Source: Druceiella hillmani
Lineage: Eukaryota; Arthropoda; Insecta; Lepidoptera; Hepialidae
Length of the DNA: 64,000 bases
Assembly: GCA_039881145.1 (NCBI GenBank)
Contig: JAYKKI010000091.1
Span: 3,084,501 to 3,148,500, forward strand
Direction of reading: 5' to 3'
The notes below the pieces were generated by a model, which made no database searches, was not told where the DNA came from, and saw only the letters and a list, made by a program, of their open reading frames with translations. Below are positions 24,901 through 39,900 of this stretch, in pieces. Position 1 is the first letter of the stretch, and each line of letters starts with the position of its first letter. The translations under genes and the position numbers were made by a program.

Positions 24901-27900
24901 GTTATTAATCCTTAGATGAAAGTATATAACCAACATGTAATTGATTTTGCAGCTCTTTCCGAACATTGAGCAGAATGGACATATTTATTGTAATATAAGT
25001 ATTTCTGCGTTTTCCTACACAATACAAACAGACAGGTGTGTTATATGGACTCTCCACTTGCAATTGTAATCTGCAATGTTGGTTAATATTAATTACTTAG
25101 CAAAATTTCTATAACTTTTCTTTTTGTAGGATTGTAATAAACGAAACAGCCATCAAGGAAAATTTGCCAATACATGTCAATCAAAAAACAAATGTCAGAT
25201 TGAGGAGTTCTTTGCAAATGTTAAATCAATATTTTGCTGAATATCCTGACGTAGAAATCAAACTTTCGACCGGTAATAAACTAATAGGTAAATGTATTAT
25301 TGTTAATTTTCTTATTGTATGCAAAAATGAGAAAATTTTTCCATATTACGATACAACATTTACTCATACACTGAAAATGGAATAATATTTAATTCAAATT
25401 AAATATTTAAGTATAATGTCAAGTTTGATATTAAAAGATATTTTAATAAAAGTGTTTTATTTTTATCATCTATCAAACTTATAAAATACTTACAAAATGA
25501 ACTGTTTTTGTTTTTAATGTTAATTTAAATCTGTCATCTCTGTAATGGTTTCGGGTTCAATTTCCGGCCTCTCATTGAGCAAGGTTAGACTGATGTTCTG
25601 GTTATCTGTAAAAGATTGCTCTCGTAGTGACAAGTCCACCATAATATTAGTTGTGTGCATTAAAATCTCTAATTAAATAAATTAATTTGTCAAGTCAAAT
25701 GTTACATAAGCCCTTTATTGGAAAACAAAACATCTTTGCTTTCTGTATTTATAACTTAAATTGAATGTGTCATCAACATTTTGCAGGTGAAACTGTACTA
25801 AACCTTGAAAATTTAATATTAAATGAAAATATTGACGATTTCCAAAGTCAAGGTGATTGCATAAATGGAGTTATATTAGTGAAAGACCATTGTTTATTTA
25901 GTGGTTACGAGACTCAAAAGAGTGAGTGCAATGAATTGTCATGGCCATCTGTACATATAGAGTTGACATTACAAATCTTATCTACCGAGGAAGCTGGATA
26001 TGTCGGACAGGTATTTATTAAATTTGCTTCTCTTTATTAGTAGAACATTTATTATAGTTTCTTATTTTTTTTTAGAAGAACGGGAGCTTTTAGAATTAAA
26101 ATCAAATTGTACTTCTTATTTTGAATTGACTTTTTTTATGTATATCTATATATTCTGTATGAACAAAATTCAACTTTGTTAAATTAAATTATGTGTTTAT
26201 GGTTCATCGAGTGCCAACTCTTCATTTAAATGATATTATGTCTTTATTACACATCCAGAACAGTTCGATGTTATGAATTGAACTTTAATGTTCACCCTTA
26301 AATAAAAAGCACAGAAAATAGTAATTACATGATAAAATCATCCTCTAAAGAGGATATTTCTTGGTGGGTCAACTTATATAAAATATGGAGTAAACATTTA
26401 AAAATGTTCTGGTTATTACCATCTTTTAAATATGCTTACTAATATCATCACACAACCGACGGGACAATGTTGCTTCTATACTTGTTTACTAGAATTATGA
26501 AAGATATAATAGCATTCAGATGTTTTATCTGTAACTTGAAGTATTTTAATGGCGTTAGCTAAATTATTTAAATCACAGTAACCAGATGTCTTTTTCGTTT
26601 CAAAAATAATTTATGCAAATGTGAGCATCTGACTAACCAATGAACTTTTATACTGCGTGATGAAAATATTTTTAATGTAATTTATATGTTTTTTGTGTTA
26701 TTAAATCAGGGTAGGTCTAGGTGAAATAAAATACTTCTTTTTGAGAAGTATTATACTTTCGCTTTGACCTACAATCCAAAAATGATCTAAAAACAGGAAA
26801 TATAGCTATTCAATAAGTACATAGGCAATAATGTGCATTGACTGACTTGATCCATTATCCTAAAAACCATTGAACATTGTATAAGTGTTGATTTCACGTT
26901 GTTTTCAAATTTCACGTTTCTCGCAACTGTATGTTAAAGCCAAGCCTTTAGTAACTATTTCCACAAACTTATGCTTGAAAGTATACATCTTGAAACTCTT
27001 CATTCAAAGGGTGAAAGAACATGAGATATGAAGGGGCAGAGTCCCAAGGAGGTGTCACTTTATCTAACATTAGATATGATGGATAATTTGGATCTCAAAA
27101 TATCTGTACTTGTAATCATAATATCACACCAGACAAATAAATAAAAGGGGAAAATTGAACATGCTCAAATATGACAGATCTGCTCTTCACTTGTATGGAA
27201 ACCACCTTTTGACACTGTCATTGGGCCATGGAGATCACGAGGCCAGCAGACTTACCAAGACGAATTAAAAGTGCCCAAATGCAAAGGATCTGTTGCTTGC
27301 CATTATAAAGTTACTATAACCACATTTCAGCACCATCATCAAGCCATAGACATTATGCAAGACCAAAGGTCTTGTCAAGATGAGTTAAACATACCCAAAT
27401 AAGTTGAATCTGCTGGCGTGTTATGAAGTTTGTGCGACCACCTTCTGACCCTATCACCAGATCCACATTATGATGATTCCACATTATCAATATTGTGTTA
27501 TCATCGGAGCTATGGACGTATTATTTAATTGTTGTAGCAAAATTCTTGCTATATAAATTAACCAACATCTTTACATGCATACAAAAGAATAACTGAAAAA
27601 AGCCTATTTTTGGGCACTTGAACTTGAAAGACATTGAAAGACATTTGAAAGACATTGTTGAGCAACAGTCAGTAATTCAAAAGATATGTGTTACTAGACT
27701 TTTATTAAACTCTTCATGTTGAACAAATTTTTAATATTATCAAGATATATTTCATAAATACTGAAATAAATATGTATTAAAATACATGTACGTAAACAAT
27801 GTATGTTCCACCTCTTTTTCTTTGAAATACTTATAGAGACGATTATCTTGCCCATGTGTGGTGGATTAACACTGTGCGCAGGCGAAGCCCTCTGTCTGGT

Positions 27901-30900
27901 TCATAGCTAGATAAGAGGAATTTCTCATAAATAATATCTCACTATAATTAATTAATCAACAATAAATTTAATTCAAAATTCGGTAGTCTAAAATGGACAA
28001 AAAAATATGCCACTTTTTCGATTGTACTTGCAGCTCAATCGGAATTACATATGCATACAAATGTTAAGAGGAAGTAAAATAAATTTTTTGCAAACATTTG
28101 AGCCGCACGTACATCCTGTCTCACTGACAAATAAGTGAAATAAAAGCTTATAAAGAAACGTTTCTTCAAAATGGTACACGTAATTAATTTATTGTTCATT
28201 TTAAACTGTATGATTTTACTAAGTGGTACCAATATCAGTTTAGAGATATTCAGCTAATGCTCCACCTATTTGTCACATTATATCCATTCTTCATATCTGT
28301 TTTGTGATAATATGACATTTATAATAGAATGACCCCTTCCATTACTCATTTCGTGACGTCCCTCTTTTTGTCAGCCTTTAAATTTTGTGGTTACTGCCAA
28401 TAAAGAAGCTTCGCTTAAAATGAAAAATGCATATATGCACCCTTCGTTTGTAGCATCTGTTGAGCCTATGCCTCCCAATTTTAAAAAAGGAATAAATGTA
28501 TAAAAATAATGAGAAATAGAACTTTTACAGTGTGCATGTTTAGTAGCTGTAATCATTATTTCATTATAAAATGTTAATAAAATTTGTTTAATGTACAGGC
28601 CAAACACCCAGCACCCTTAACATCACGCAGTATAACTCAAATAGATACAAGGGTCATTGTGTCAAGGTCAAATATGACATTTAAAAGTACAAGTTGTGGT
28701 GACTTGAGTTATGACAATTCAGAAAATGTGAAAAGGGGCTCAGACATGTCTACCAAGTAATTATGGATAATTATTTACTATCAGGCAGTTGTAGAATTAA
28801 TGTTACAGTTTTCGTTGTGCTTTATGTACATAAATGTTTTCAGGTTGGAGGATGAAAAGCCATGTCCAAAATGTGTATTACAGGCTGAGAAAGAAGGAAA
28901 AGGTTGTATTGTAGTAATTTAGTAGTTTTTGTAATTCCTGTTTCACACAAAAAAGACTATGAGACGTAAGTCATAAAAGATGAATACTCTCAGAACTTAC
29001 GTTCTCTAAATCTATTGTAATAATAATACATGGAATAGGTTATTAAGACCCAATGTACTAGTAATAAAAGAACAATGACAAGGACAAAAATCTTATTAAA
29101 GTTCTCCGAAATTTCGTTTTTAGACTTCCACAAACTTTTGCATGTTTTTTGAGATGCCCAAAAAACCATCGTATTGAATAGATTTGAAGCAAAATAATAC
29201 TTCGTGCCATTTCAGGAATTATACAAAAAGGGATTAAACGAGGAATGAACACAAAGCTGTAAAAAAGTGTGTTGCATAAAGAAAGTGGTTTACATTCTTG
29301 AGATTTTCTCGTCAGCAATAATTATTATTGCACTTGGGAAGGTTTACAGCCAGTTATCTCTATTCACCAGACCATGCACTTTTAGCTTATCGCCTATTTC
29401 TTTCCATCCAGAACAATTTTTGATAATAAAGACTAAATTTACCTTTACTTATTTTTCTATTGACCATTCATCAAAGCATTTATGTCACCAAAAAGATCTT
29501 ATAAATTAATTTGTACTACACATTGTAGATAAATGAAAAGACAAGACCGAGTTAATAATTAAAACCATAATCTGACATTATAATTAGACAGTGAGACCTA
29601 AATACTAAATAAATAGCAATAATATTTTTATGCATTGACTTGAATAATATTATATTTGTATAACAGAAAGACTTGCAACATTAATATCACTTCAAGAAAA
29701 AGAAGATTTATTACGTTCAATGGCAGAAGAGTTAGTGGATTGGAAAGAGAAACAACAAAAGATATTCAATTTACATGTAAGTTTTAAAGGATTTACCTAG
29801 CTATGTTGCATCCTAACTAGACAGATCTACATCTTATGGTGTCTCTTTCGCTGCTCTTTCTCAAATACTTCGCTCGCATTTTTCTTCTCTATTGACTTTC
29901 TTTTTTGTCAATGAAAGACATTTTTGGTTAGAAAAATAAAACAATGATTTATTAAAAATGTGCTCCACTTGATGCTACAACTTTCTGATACCTTTTGGAT
30001 GACAGATTCCGTAAAGAAGTCCAGTTCCTTTAATGCTATCTATTAAGCAAACCAATTTTATATTTCCTTGTAACAAATGAAGTTCCGCAAAGAAAGTGCT
30101 AACTGCATCTGGCTGGAATAAATGGTGTTATGAAAGAACAATGTTTAGTAAATGTGACGGGTAGGCTAGAATTCGTATTTTTTAACCGGTTCAGCAACAT
30201 GTCTAGCATTGCTATAATGAAGAATAAATTTATTACGACTAATTTTACTTCTAGTTGTTTTTCAGTTAGAGCTTGTTTTAAATACATGATCGAAGCCAGT
30301 AACACACCCTAGTATTATTTTCATATAGTTGTAACAGTTCATAATATAATGCAACCTTCTTATCTCACTAGATGCACAGCAAACCATTTAGTTTTTACCT
30401 AAACTGATCTTCAATTAGGATTATTGACATTATTAATTTTTCACCTCCAGTGTCTACTTGATTTAAAATTGTTTTTTATTGTCTTGGAAACAAATTGAAA
30501 CATAGTTTTTTGACATTCAATATCTCTAACTGATGCTGATAATTTCCTTCCTTTTGAATTATTCCCATTGCAATTAAACATCTGGAAATAGTGTCAACTA
30601 TTATCAGTATTTAAATCTTCTGCCAAATCTATTAGTGTTCGACATGAATCTTCATTTAATTATGTTTCCAATATAGTATCTTCTAATTTCTTTTGATGGG
30701 GTTCCATTTTTTCTACCTGAAGAATCGAAATCATTATTTTTTAATTGTGGAAACCACTATTTGCAAGTTGTGTTCGATGAAAATAATAAAGTAAAAATGT
30801 TTCTTGTTTGAAATAAAATTTGACATATTTAGTCACAAACTAAGTTTTTAAGTTTCAATCGAGCAATAGTCAATATTTTAAAAAAGGGAATAATCATGCA

Positions 30901-33900
30901 AACAAAAAGGACCATAACATTAATGAATATGTTAAAATTGACAAATAGCAAATCATCAGGAGCTACTAATAAAGCATCATTGAATAAAAGAATAGGCGTA
31001 TCAATCACCATGCTCTATACTTTCTATTCAAAGTTAATTTAGGCATACACATTATTTAGTGATGGGGACGTAATAAGTACAGGTACGTCCACGTAGTTCT
31101 GCACACTACGTCCACGTAGTTCTGCAAAATTGATCCAACCCTTAAACAGCTATTAGGAGGAAAACATCATTTTCTCAATGTGAACAAATTTACTACTTTA
31201 AACAACTTGGCCTAAAATACATCTATTTTTTAATTTTGGTTTTTTATTGACAAAATATGTTTTACTAAAAAATTTAATAAAATTAAACTTTATCCTAATT
31301 GAGAAAATTATTAAATATAAATGAAATGCAATCAAAATTTTAAAAGTTACACTGTAATAGTCAGTTAGGTGTAGCTGTTGTCCAAAGTTACCAAAATTTC
31401 GTTTGCTTCAACCAGATTTTTGGACCTCAGCCTCCTTAGGATTGAGGTGTAAGGAGAATCTAGGATCCTTGAGTTTAGATTCTGCAACGACTTTGTCATT
31501 AGGCCATAAAGGAAATAAACGAGGCAAGGTTTGTTCCTGGATTTGGCTAGAGGATCATTTTTTTGGTTACACTTCCAAGGACCATTTAGTGTGATAGCAA
31601 TGAATATAAAAAACAGTGCATCCTTTTTCAGCACAATTTCCTTTGCTTTTAACTTGTATTCACGAAGATATTATTAGTTACAGGCAGGAAATAAAAACAT
31701 GAGTGATTTATTTTCAACATATTCACTTTGGAGAATAAGCCAACATAACAATTCCTCAGTTTTTGTATTCCTTCTGTAAAGAAGCTTACCACTTGTAGTT
31801 GAGCCAGCTTTTTACAGCCCAGTGTTTCATAGCCATTTCGGAGATTTAACCACTTATAACAATTCCCCAGTTATTGTATTCCTTCTCTATAGAAGCTTAC
31901 CACCTGTAATTGAGCCAGCTTACTACGGCCCAGCGTTTCATAGCCACTTTGGAGATTGAACCACTTATCATAACATTTCCCCAGTTGTACTCCTTCTCTA
32001 TAGAAACTTACCACTTGTAGTTGACCCAGCTTTTTACGACCCAGTGTTTCATAGCCACTTTGGAGATTGAACTACTTATCATAACAATTCACCAGTTTCT
32101 CCACTTCTTCTTTATAAAAGCTTATAACTTTGAGTTGAGCAAGTTTTTCAGTAACTTGTAGCTCCACTACAATTTCTTGATCTCAGGGAAAAGGTAAAAG
32201 TAACTTAGGGCCAAATTAGGAAAAGTCTTCACACAGTCAGACTTAGGGCCAAAACACCCTTCTGTTTAAATCCTAAAATAAAGTTTGTTGTTGTAGCACA
32301 TGTAGTCAGGCATTATTGTGTATCAAGAGGACGCCCAAAGACAGGGTGCCATTTCCTTTTGTTCTAGATTGACTGTCCTATTTTTTGTAGTATCTTACAA
32401 CTTGCTTGAGCATTATTTGTTGTCTATGTAATTTCCCGTAAATTCAACTTACAAGTTTTTTGTTCCAGAATGCTGTAGCGTAATGCAACCTACAAAACTT
32501 TTTTGTACCTTCTTGTTGTTAAAGGTTTGTTTAAACTTTTTCAGCTTATTTGGGGAATGAGTATGCATCTACTGTTGGGACTGCTATTTAGTTTCTGGGT
32601 TGTCAAAATTAACCCATATTTCATGTCCTGTAATGTTCCAAAACCAAAACCTTTTCCAAAAATTTCTCTCCGTCATCATCATTAATGGGACAGAAACGAT
32701 AAAGCTAAACTCTATTCTCTTGACTCTATTCACTTATCTTGTGAGTCTCAGCTATCAAATGTGCACAAAAGTTTATGATATTCATGATTTTCCATTATAA
32801 TTTAGTAGAAGTTTGACCTTTAAATTGCAGTACGCACCTTAAACAATCATTGTAAACTATCTATGACAACTTCACTCATAAAGTAATTGAAATTGCAACA
32901 CCCAGATGCTTCTATTTCTGAAGTATTGTTATTGAAAATAACAAATTAGTTAACATAGAGAATGACTGTGTGACAGATGGACTGGTATGGGTAGTGACGT
33001 TACCTAGTGCCAGTAGCGCCGGTAGACAAAAAAAAAATAGAAAGAAAAAATGTATATGATGTAAATAATGTAAAAAAAAAAGTAAATAATGCATTATTTA
33101 AATAAAGAGTACGTTCCTACAAAAAAGCAAACTGTGGGACGTAAAACTTTTACTGAAGTATATTCAAGACTGTCGGAACAAAGGTCCCGTTCAAGTAAGG
33201 AAAACCTATAGCTTCTTCAGTTTGACAAGAATCTGGGGAGAGAATATATAAGCCTGTTATTGGTTCGGTAGCTAATAAAAATTAAGGTGAGCAGAAATTT
33301 TCAAGAAAGTACTTTATCAACAACATAAAATCGAGTTATTGCTTTGGCAACACTTGCTGGTCCGCTAACAGTTTAAGCAGTCACAGTCGCACTGACGATA
33401 GTAGCAACAGCTACTGAAGTTTAAAAATGAAAATTTCAAAATTTCAAGTGCTCAATTGCAAGTGCCCTTCTTAAGAAGAATAAAACACCTTTAAGAAGGG
33501 CATTTGCAATTAAGCATGTACAAGATGAAAGAAGAGTCAATATCTTTTGTACCTGACAATTCACCAATTTCTCTAATTCTTCAAAAAATTGCAAAGATCT
33601 ATTCCCGCATTCCATCCGGGAACTTCAGATCGCCCAACGATTTCCCACTGTTTAGTATGACTTTAAGCCTCCCCACTTTCCAGATCTTTTGAAAATGACT
33701 TTTGCGCAGGCAATGGTCCAAAAATCACTAGTACCTCAGGCGCCGCGGCCCACCAACCTTAACTAATTTATTATCAATTTTATCAATGCCTGGGGCTTGT
33801 TCGAAGAAAGTTTCACCACAATGTCGTCTAGCTCAGAATGGCGTAGCTCCGGATCATGACTACTTGTTGGAATTTTGCTAACAGCATTCCTGATGTGCTT

Positions 33901-36900
33901 CTGTTCAATTGTGTCGAGAGCAGGGTATCATCAGGAAAAAGTGAGATCAGGAGATAGTCTAAAATTTTGTGGATGTTCCCAATGTAACTCCCATAGATTT
34001 TTCTAAGGACACTAAAAACAAAGGGTCCCAAGCTTCCAAAAAACCTTACTTACATAGTTTTTTACAAGAAACAACTAGGGGTAACCACTGCTTTGTTTGG
34101 ATGGACGGTGAAGCTGGTAAAAGAGCACAGCCTCTTACTAATTCCAATATATCTAAACTAAAACACTAGATTATTAGCTATAGATAAAGAACAACCCAAT
34201 CGAATTTAAATATTCTTTCACTGGTGGGTAAGTGGCGACCTGCAATCTAACACAGGCTACATTTTATTTGACGTTGTGTCATAGGGAAACTGCAATAGGG
34301 TTGAAATGATAAAACTTAAAGAAAAATGTCTTATTTTTCATAAGGTTTCTTAATTACGAGGCACAATAACTTAAAGTTTGCCTACTCACTTTTAGAGGCA
34401 GGAATTAGAACAAAAAAATAAAATGTGAAATAATTTTTATTAATTTTGGGCCAATATTAACACAGAAAGTCATTACATCAAAAAACATGTCTTTGTAGTG
34501 AACTTTTTAGTGTTTTCAAAAAACAGCTCTCTGTGTTGTAATTCTCGGGTTATGTCAGGTAAAATTTGGCTCACTTGTAACATGAGTATCATGCGTTGCT
34601 GGCCACCCCTCAATTGTGGCTACTAAAAGTGTTGGCGGGACAGCGGGGCTACTGAAGCACATTTGCCAATGACTCCAACCGATGTAGCACTCATTTTCAA
34701 TCAGTTTCAGCTTCCAATGAAGTAGCATTTGCTCTTGCAATAAACAAATCCAAGGGACAAATTTTGAAATGGTTGGAAACAATTTGAGCTCAGAGTGCCA
34801 AGAAAAAATTCTTGAACAACTATGTGTTAGGTTTTTCAGAGTGAGAACTCCAGAAAACCAATATATTTTACTTCCATAAAATAATAATACTTAAATATAG
34901 TGATAGAGAAGCCAATTTAAAAAAAAGCTTTAAAAAATAACAATTGCAACACAAAAATATAAGTGAACATAAAAAAATTTAAAAAATAAAAAAAGAAATA
35001 GAGAAGGCACAAAAATACAAAAATAAATCCATTAACCCAGTCACGGGTAGAATTTAGTAAGGAATAATTCAAAAGCAGATCTAAAGCATGTAATTCTATA
35101 GAGCGACAGCTGTGGAGGGCAAAATAGAAATATCAAAATTGAATTACATCAATTTCTTCAATTTCTAAAATGTAGAATTCAGATTACTCTAAATATAAGT
35201 AGAGAGCTATAACCAACAGAAAAAACTTCAAGTCGGGAAAACCAGTATCGTGATCTATTATTGAACATGTTTAAAATATGTTGGAATTTGATTATCCATT
35301 CTCTTTCATTTCTGTTTCTCACCAATATCTTCCTTGACCTACCTAGCGTAGGTTTCTAGACCTTTCTAGCGTAGATTTCAGTAGAAATATTGGTTTTAAG
35401 ATATATGTTATCATTGTGATTCCTTGAGAAATATTGTTAAAATTGTATTTTGTAAATTTATGTTTTCATCATCTCTTTTTTTCTTTTCTGTTGATACAGC
35501 TCCATTTTAGATACATTTTTTAAAATCTTTTTAGTAATAAAATAAGTAGCTCAAAAATAACAAATGTAAAAATATCTAACATTAGTCATTCTCCATTTGA
35601 TCACAAATGGCGTTAATGTTTTTTCCGTAACGCTTATCTATGGACGACTGTGTTTCTTCTTTTTGACATTTTGGCCTTTTATGTACTCTTTATGTTAAGA
35701 AAGAAAACTGCAGTCTTGATAGTATTCTGTCCCCGATTTATGCCATCATCTCCGCATAATTATATTTGAATTTACACTTTATTCTTTGCAATGTTGTCCT
35801 AAAAAACATTCAGCAAATGGTCATGTATATACCTTTGACTTGGAGGATAACCGTCCAGTGATGCGTTCCCTAATAAAATTTATCTGTTATAAGTCTACAG
35901 GAACTTTTCTTTTCAATTGTGCGAATTTGGAGTTACTATGCATTAACTGTGCACCGAGTATGTTTGGATGATTGACTATCCTTATTTTGTAGGTTTTTAT
36001 AGAGTATTGTATCTCATCCTTGATAAATAAAATTTATGAGATCTTAATGCAGTTGTTGGTTGGTTACAAACCATAAAGCGTTAGTAACCAGTCTGAGAAT
36101 TTTGGACTGAAACCTCTGTAGAATTTCTATACTCGAGTTTGATGTTGTTCCCCATAATTGGATGTCATAAGTCCAACTTGGTTAAGGATGCATTTGTACA
36201 GGAACAGTTTATTCTCGAGTGAAAGCTGCAAATTGTTGTTGAGGAGCCAGTACATTTTTCTGAGCCTAAGGCTTTTCGCTTTGTGAAAATGCGTTTTTTC
36301 CATGTAAGACGGCGGTCCATGTAAATTCCAAGATATTGGGCTTCATCTGATTGGGGTATCTGTACTCCATTAAGCATTACTGATAGGCAAATAGCTTGTC
36401 TTGTGGTAAAGGTCACCTGCACACTGACGTTGACTCACTTGATATAATATGTCAAGTTTTTAGCCAATTTGTTATATTGTTTAGACATCTTTGAAGTATT
36501 TTGCTGGTGTGCGATAGATTTTCGTGGGACGTTAATGCTGCTATATTGAATACAAAAGTACCTGTTATGGTTCCAGTAGTCAGGGGCAAGTTCGAGGTAA
36601 ATAAAAGATACAGGATTGGGCCCAGAACACTACCCTGGTATACTCCAACATACTTTCTATGTAGATTTGTAATTTCTTCTCCCTATCTCACACAGAAGAG
36701 TCTTTCAGAGAGGTAAGATTTTATGAAAATGAAGTAGTTGGTTGGTGGCTGGGTTTTTATCTTATACAACAGGTTGCCGTGCCACACGCGATTGAACGCT
36801 TGGGATATGTCAAGGAAGATAGTGCTTATGCCCTCATGAATGAGAAACCTGATAATGATGCATTGTATCACAGATGGGTGAACCTCTTTCTCAGGTATTG

Positions 36901-39900
36901 TGTGCCTTGCTATGGAAAAAATCTCACAAGAACAACTAATGGCTCTTGCACTCCTGATACTCCCACCCAACATATGTTGAAGCTTCGGCATGCTCCTTTT
37001 AATATTACGCACACAAAATAAAAGTCTCTTCTATTTTTGGTTTACATATACACATATATTTATTTCATAAAAATCGGCTTCTTGCAACTCATTCCTCAGC
37101 AATCGCTAAAGAGGGGTAAGTTTAGAGGATTCATTCCAAACAATTATACTTTAATTGGAAATGCAAAAAAAAACAGTATAACTCATTTCCTCTTCTTTAA
37201 TTTGTATAGAAAACAATTTAGTTTGACACAGTAGTAAAAGAGAAAAAGAAAAATATTTAGTCAAGGAAAATAAACTTTCGATCTTCTATACAAGTGATTT
37301 GTTATCACACACCGGCCAGTCATTATGCGGTGAGATGCACTCGTGGTCAGTTATGTGTACCGGCTAATCTGAATAAAAATATTCTTGGTCGTGGCTACAC
37401 TGTTAATGTAATTATAGTTGGATTGACCATTCAAAACCAAGGTAAACAAATTTATCTATTTTAAATACTTTATTCCATATTTTAAGTTTTAATATTTATA
37501 GTTATGATGAAATAGAATATACATATAAATATATGTGTGTGTGTGCATGTATTTAGTTACATTTTTGAAGGTATTTATACTTCATTCCATTTCAAAAGAG
37601 ATTGCTTGTAAAGAAAAGAAAATTATAGTTTGTGTATTGTCAACACTTTCCTTGTGTTTACGTTAGTAGTATAGTATGGATTTACTTAGTATATGTGATA
37701 AAAAATCCTATTTTTTATACTAATTTTTTTTAGTACGAAGTGTAATAAATCATTTGCAATTAGATAGACAATGAATGAACTTTCAAACACCCAGGAATCG
37801 AATCAAGAACAGTTAATCATTGAAAATATACAATAAAATAAGAGAGAAAGCTTAGTTATTATAAAAAAACACTGCTGTACAGTGAGTGTATTTGAAATAT
37901 ATATTCTATACTGCAAAATAATACACTTATTTGTTAATAACATAATATGTCACCCTGTTTGTTTTAGGATTCTTATGCCAAATAACTGGTATAACTTTAT
38001 TTGCTATATGTCTCATTTACTCCTTTCTCGTTTAAGCGTCACGCTAGAAAGAATTGAATATCATCTATGTCAAGTGGAAACTGATTTATTGCAACTATTT
38101 CAATCAAATCAATTCAATTGTAATTATAATGTATTGTATGATCAATTCAATCAATTCAATTATAATTATAATGTATTGTATGATCAATTCAATCAATTCA
38201 ATTATAATTATAATGTATTGTATGATCAATTCAATCAATTCAAATTATAAAAATCAAATTATAATCAATTCAAATTATAATGTATTGTATAATGATAATG
38301 ATGTGTACCAAATACTATACATACGAGGGCTGGTAAAAAAAAAGGTGACTTTATTTTTCTCAAAAAATATAAATTTTTTCATCAATATCTATTTTGTCCC
38401 CTTTAAAGTAACCCCCCCTCAAATACAATACATTATACCAGCGCTTTTTCAATCTTCAAAACACTTCTGGTATGCCCTTTTTCCAATCCTCAAAGCACTT
38501 CCGATGTACGCTTTTTGGTATGGCGTTAAGCTCTTCCAGCAATGCGGTCTTTATCTCCTCAATCGTGGCAGAATGTCGTCCTTTCAGGGGTCTTTTCAGT
38601 TTTGGGGACAGAAAAAAGTCGCAGGGGGCCAAATCCGGTGAATACGCTGAGGCATGATTACGGTGTTTTTTGGCCAAAAAATTACGAATCAGCAATGCTA
38701 AGTGAGCTGGTGCATTATCGTGGTCCATGACTGGTTTTTCCACAATTCCTAGCGTTTTCTTCGTATTGCTTCACGCAAACGGCACATAACTTGAAGATAA
38801 TATTCCTTACTGACCATACAACCTTTTAGCAAGAACTCATAATGCGCCACGCCATTATAATCGAAGAAAACAGTGAGCAAAACATTTGACTGAACTTGGC
38901 ATGCTTTTTTTGGTCTTGGCTCTTCTGGTCACTTCCATTGAGATGATTGGGCTTTGGTTTCGAAGTTGTATGGATATATCCATGTTTCATCATCAGTTCA
39001 TTTGAGCAAATCTGGATCGTCGTTGACGTCATTCAAGAGCTGTTGAATGACGTCAATGACGTCATGCTAGCAACTTCGGAACATACTTCACTGTCACACG
39101 CTTCATGCCCAAAACATCCAAAAAAATTGCATGGCATGAACTAACCGATATACCAACTTCCTCAGCAACTTCTCTAATAGCGATTCAATGATTCCCCATA
39201 ATAATTTTCTTCACTGCTTCAACGTTTTCATATGTTGTTGATGTGCTGGGGCATCCAGGGTGAGCATCGTCATTAACATCTTCTCGGCCTTCTGTACCAC
39301 TTATAAACATTTTTTTTTGCTCAAAGTAGACTCGCCAAATGCCACAGTTACTATTTTAAGTGTGTCGGAGTACATAATTTATTTTTCTCAAAAAATTTAT
39401 TACTGCTTTAATCCATTTTTTTCTATAGCAAAAAATTGCCAAGCACAATAAAACACATCATTATATCTGTCAAAGACAAATTATAAATGCAAAATGGCCC
39501 ATAATGTCTACATATGTTGGGGACACGTGTACTAACATAACAAAAAAAAAATTCCGGAATCCAATGTACGTAGCCCGCGAAATTTGAAGTCATATTTTTT
39601 TTTAACAGACCTCGTATATGGGTACAGAGTTCATACTTGTAAGATAATTGAATATTTTTCTAAAAAGTTTCATAGCTGTGATTTTGTATGATTGACAGCA
39701 AGCATTGTCCCTTTTGGTCCTTTAAATTTATTAATTTATGTTAATAATGTAATGGTGTAATATTAATATTGATTATGGTACATGGTTTCATAATATTATG
39801 GGTGTAAACAAGGAGTTTGTAAATTCTCACCAAATATTGAACATATGTTTATGCCGCTCATGTTTTAACTGTCAAATTGGTTTGTTTACAAACATTCTCT

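Noticed and set aside
34555..34782. Minus-strand 75-codon frame rich in Trp
   Set aside because: No recognisable family, no splice context, likely chance or unrecognised repeat.
35786..35971. Plus-strand 61-codon frame with Cys pairs
   Set aside because: Lies antisense to the 3' end of the LINE reverse-transcriptase fragment; no independent support.
38054..38641. 195-codon plus-strand frame overlapping the 42-bp repeat and the mariner
   Set aside because: Half is translated tandem repeat and half is antisense to the mariner transposase.
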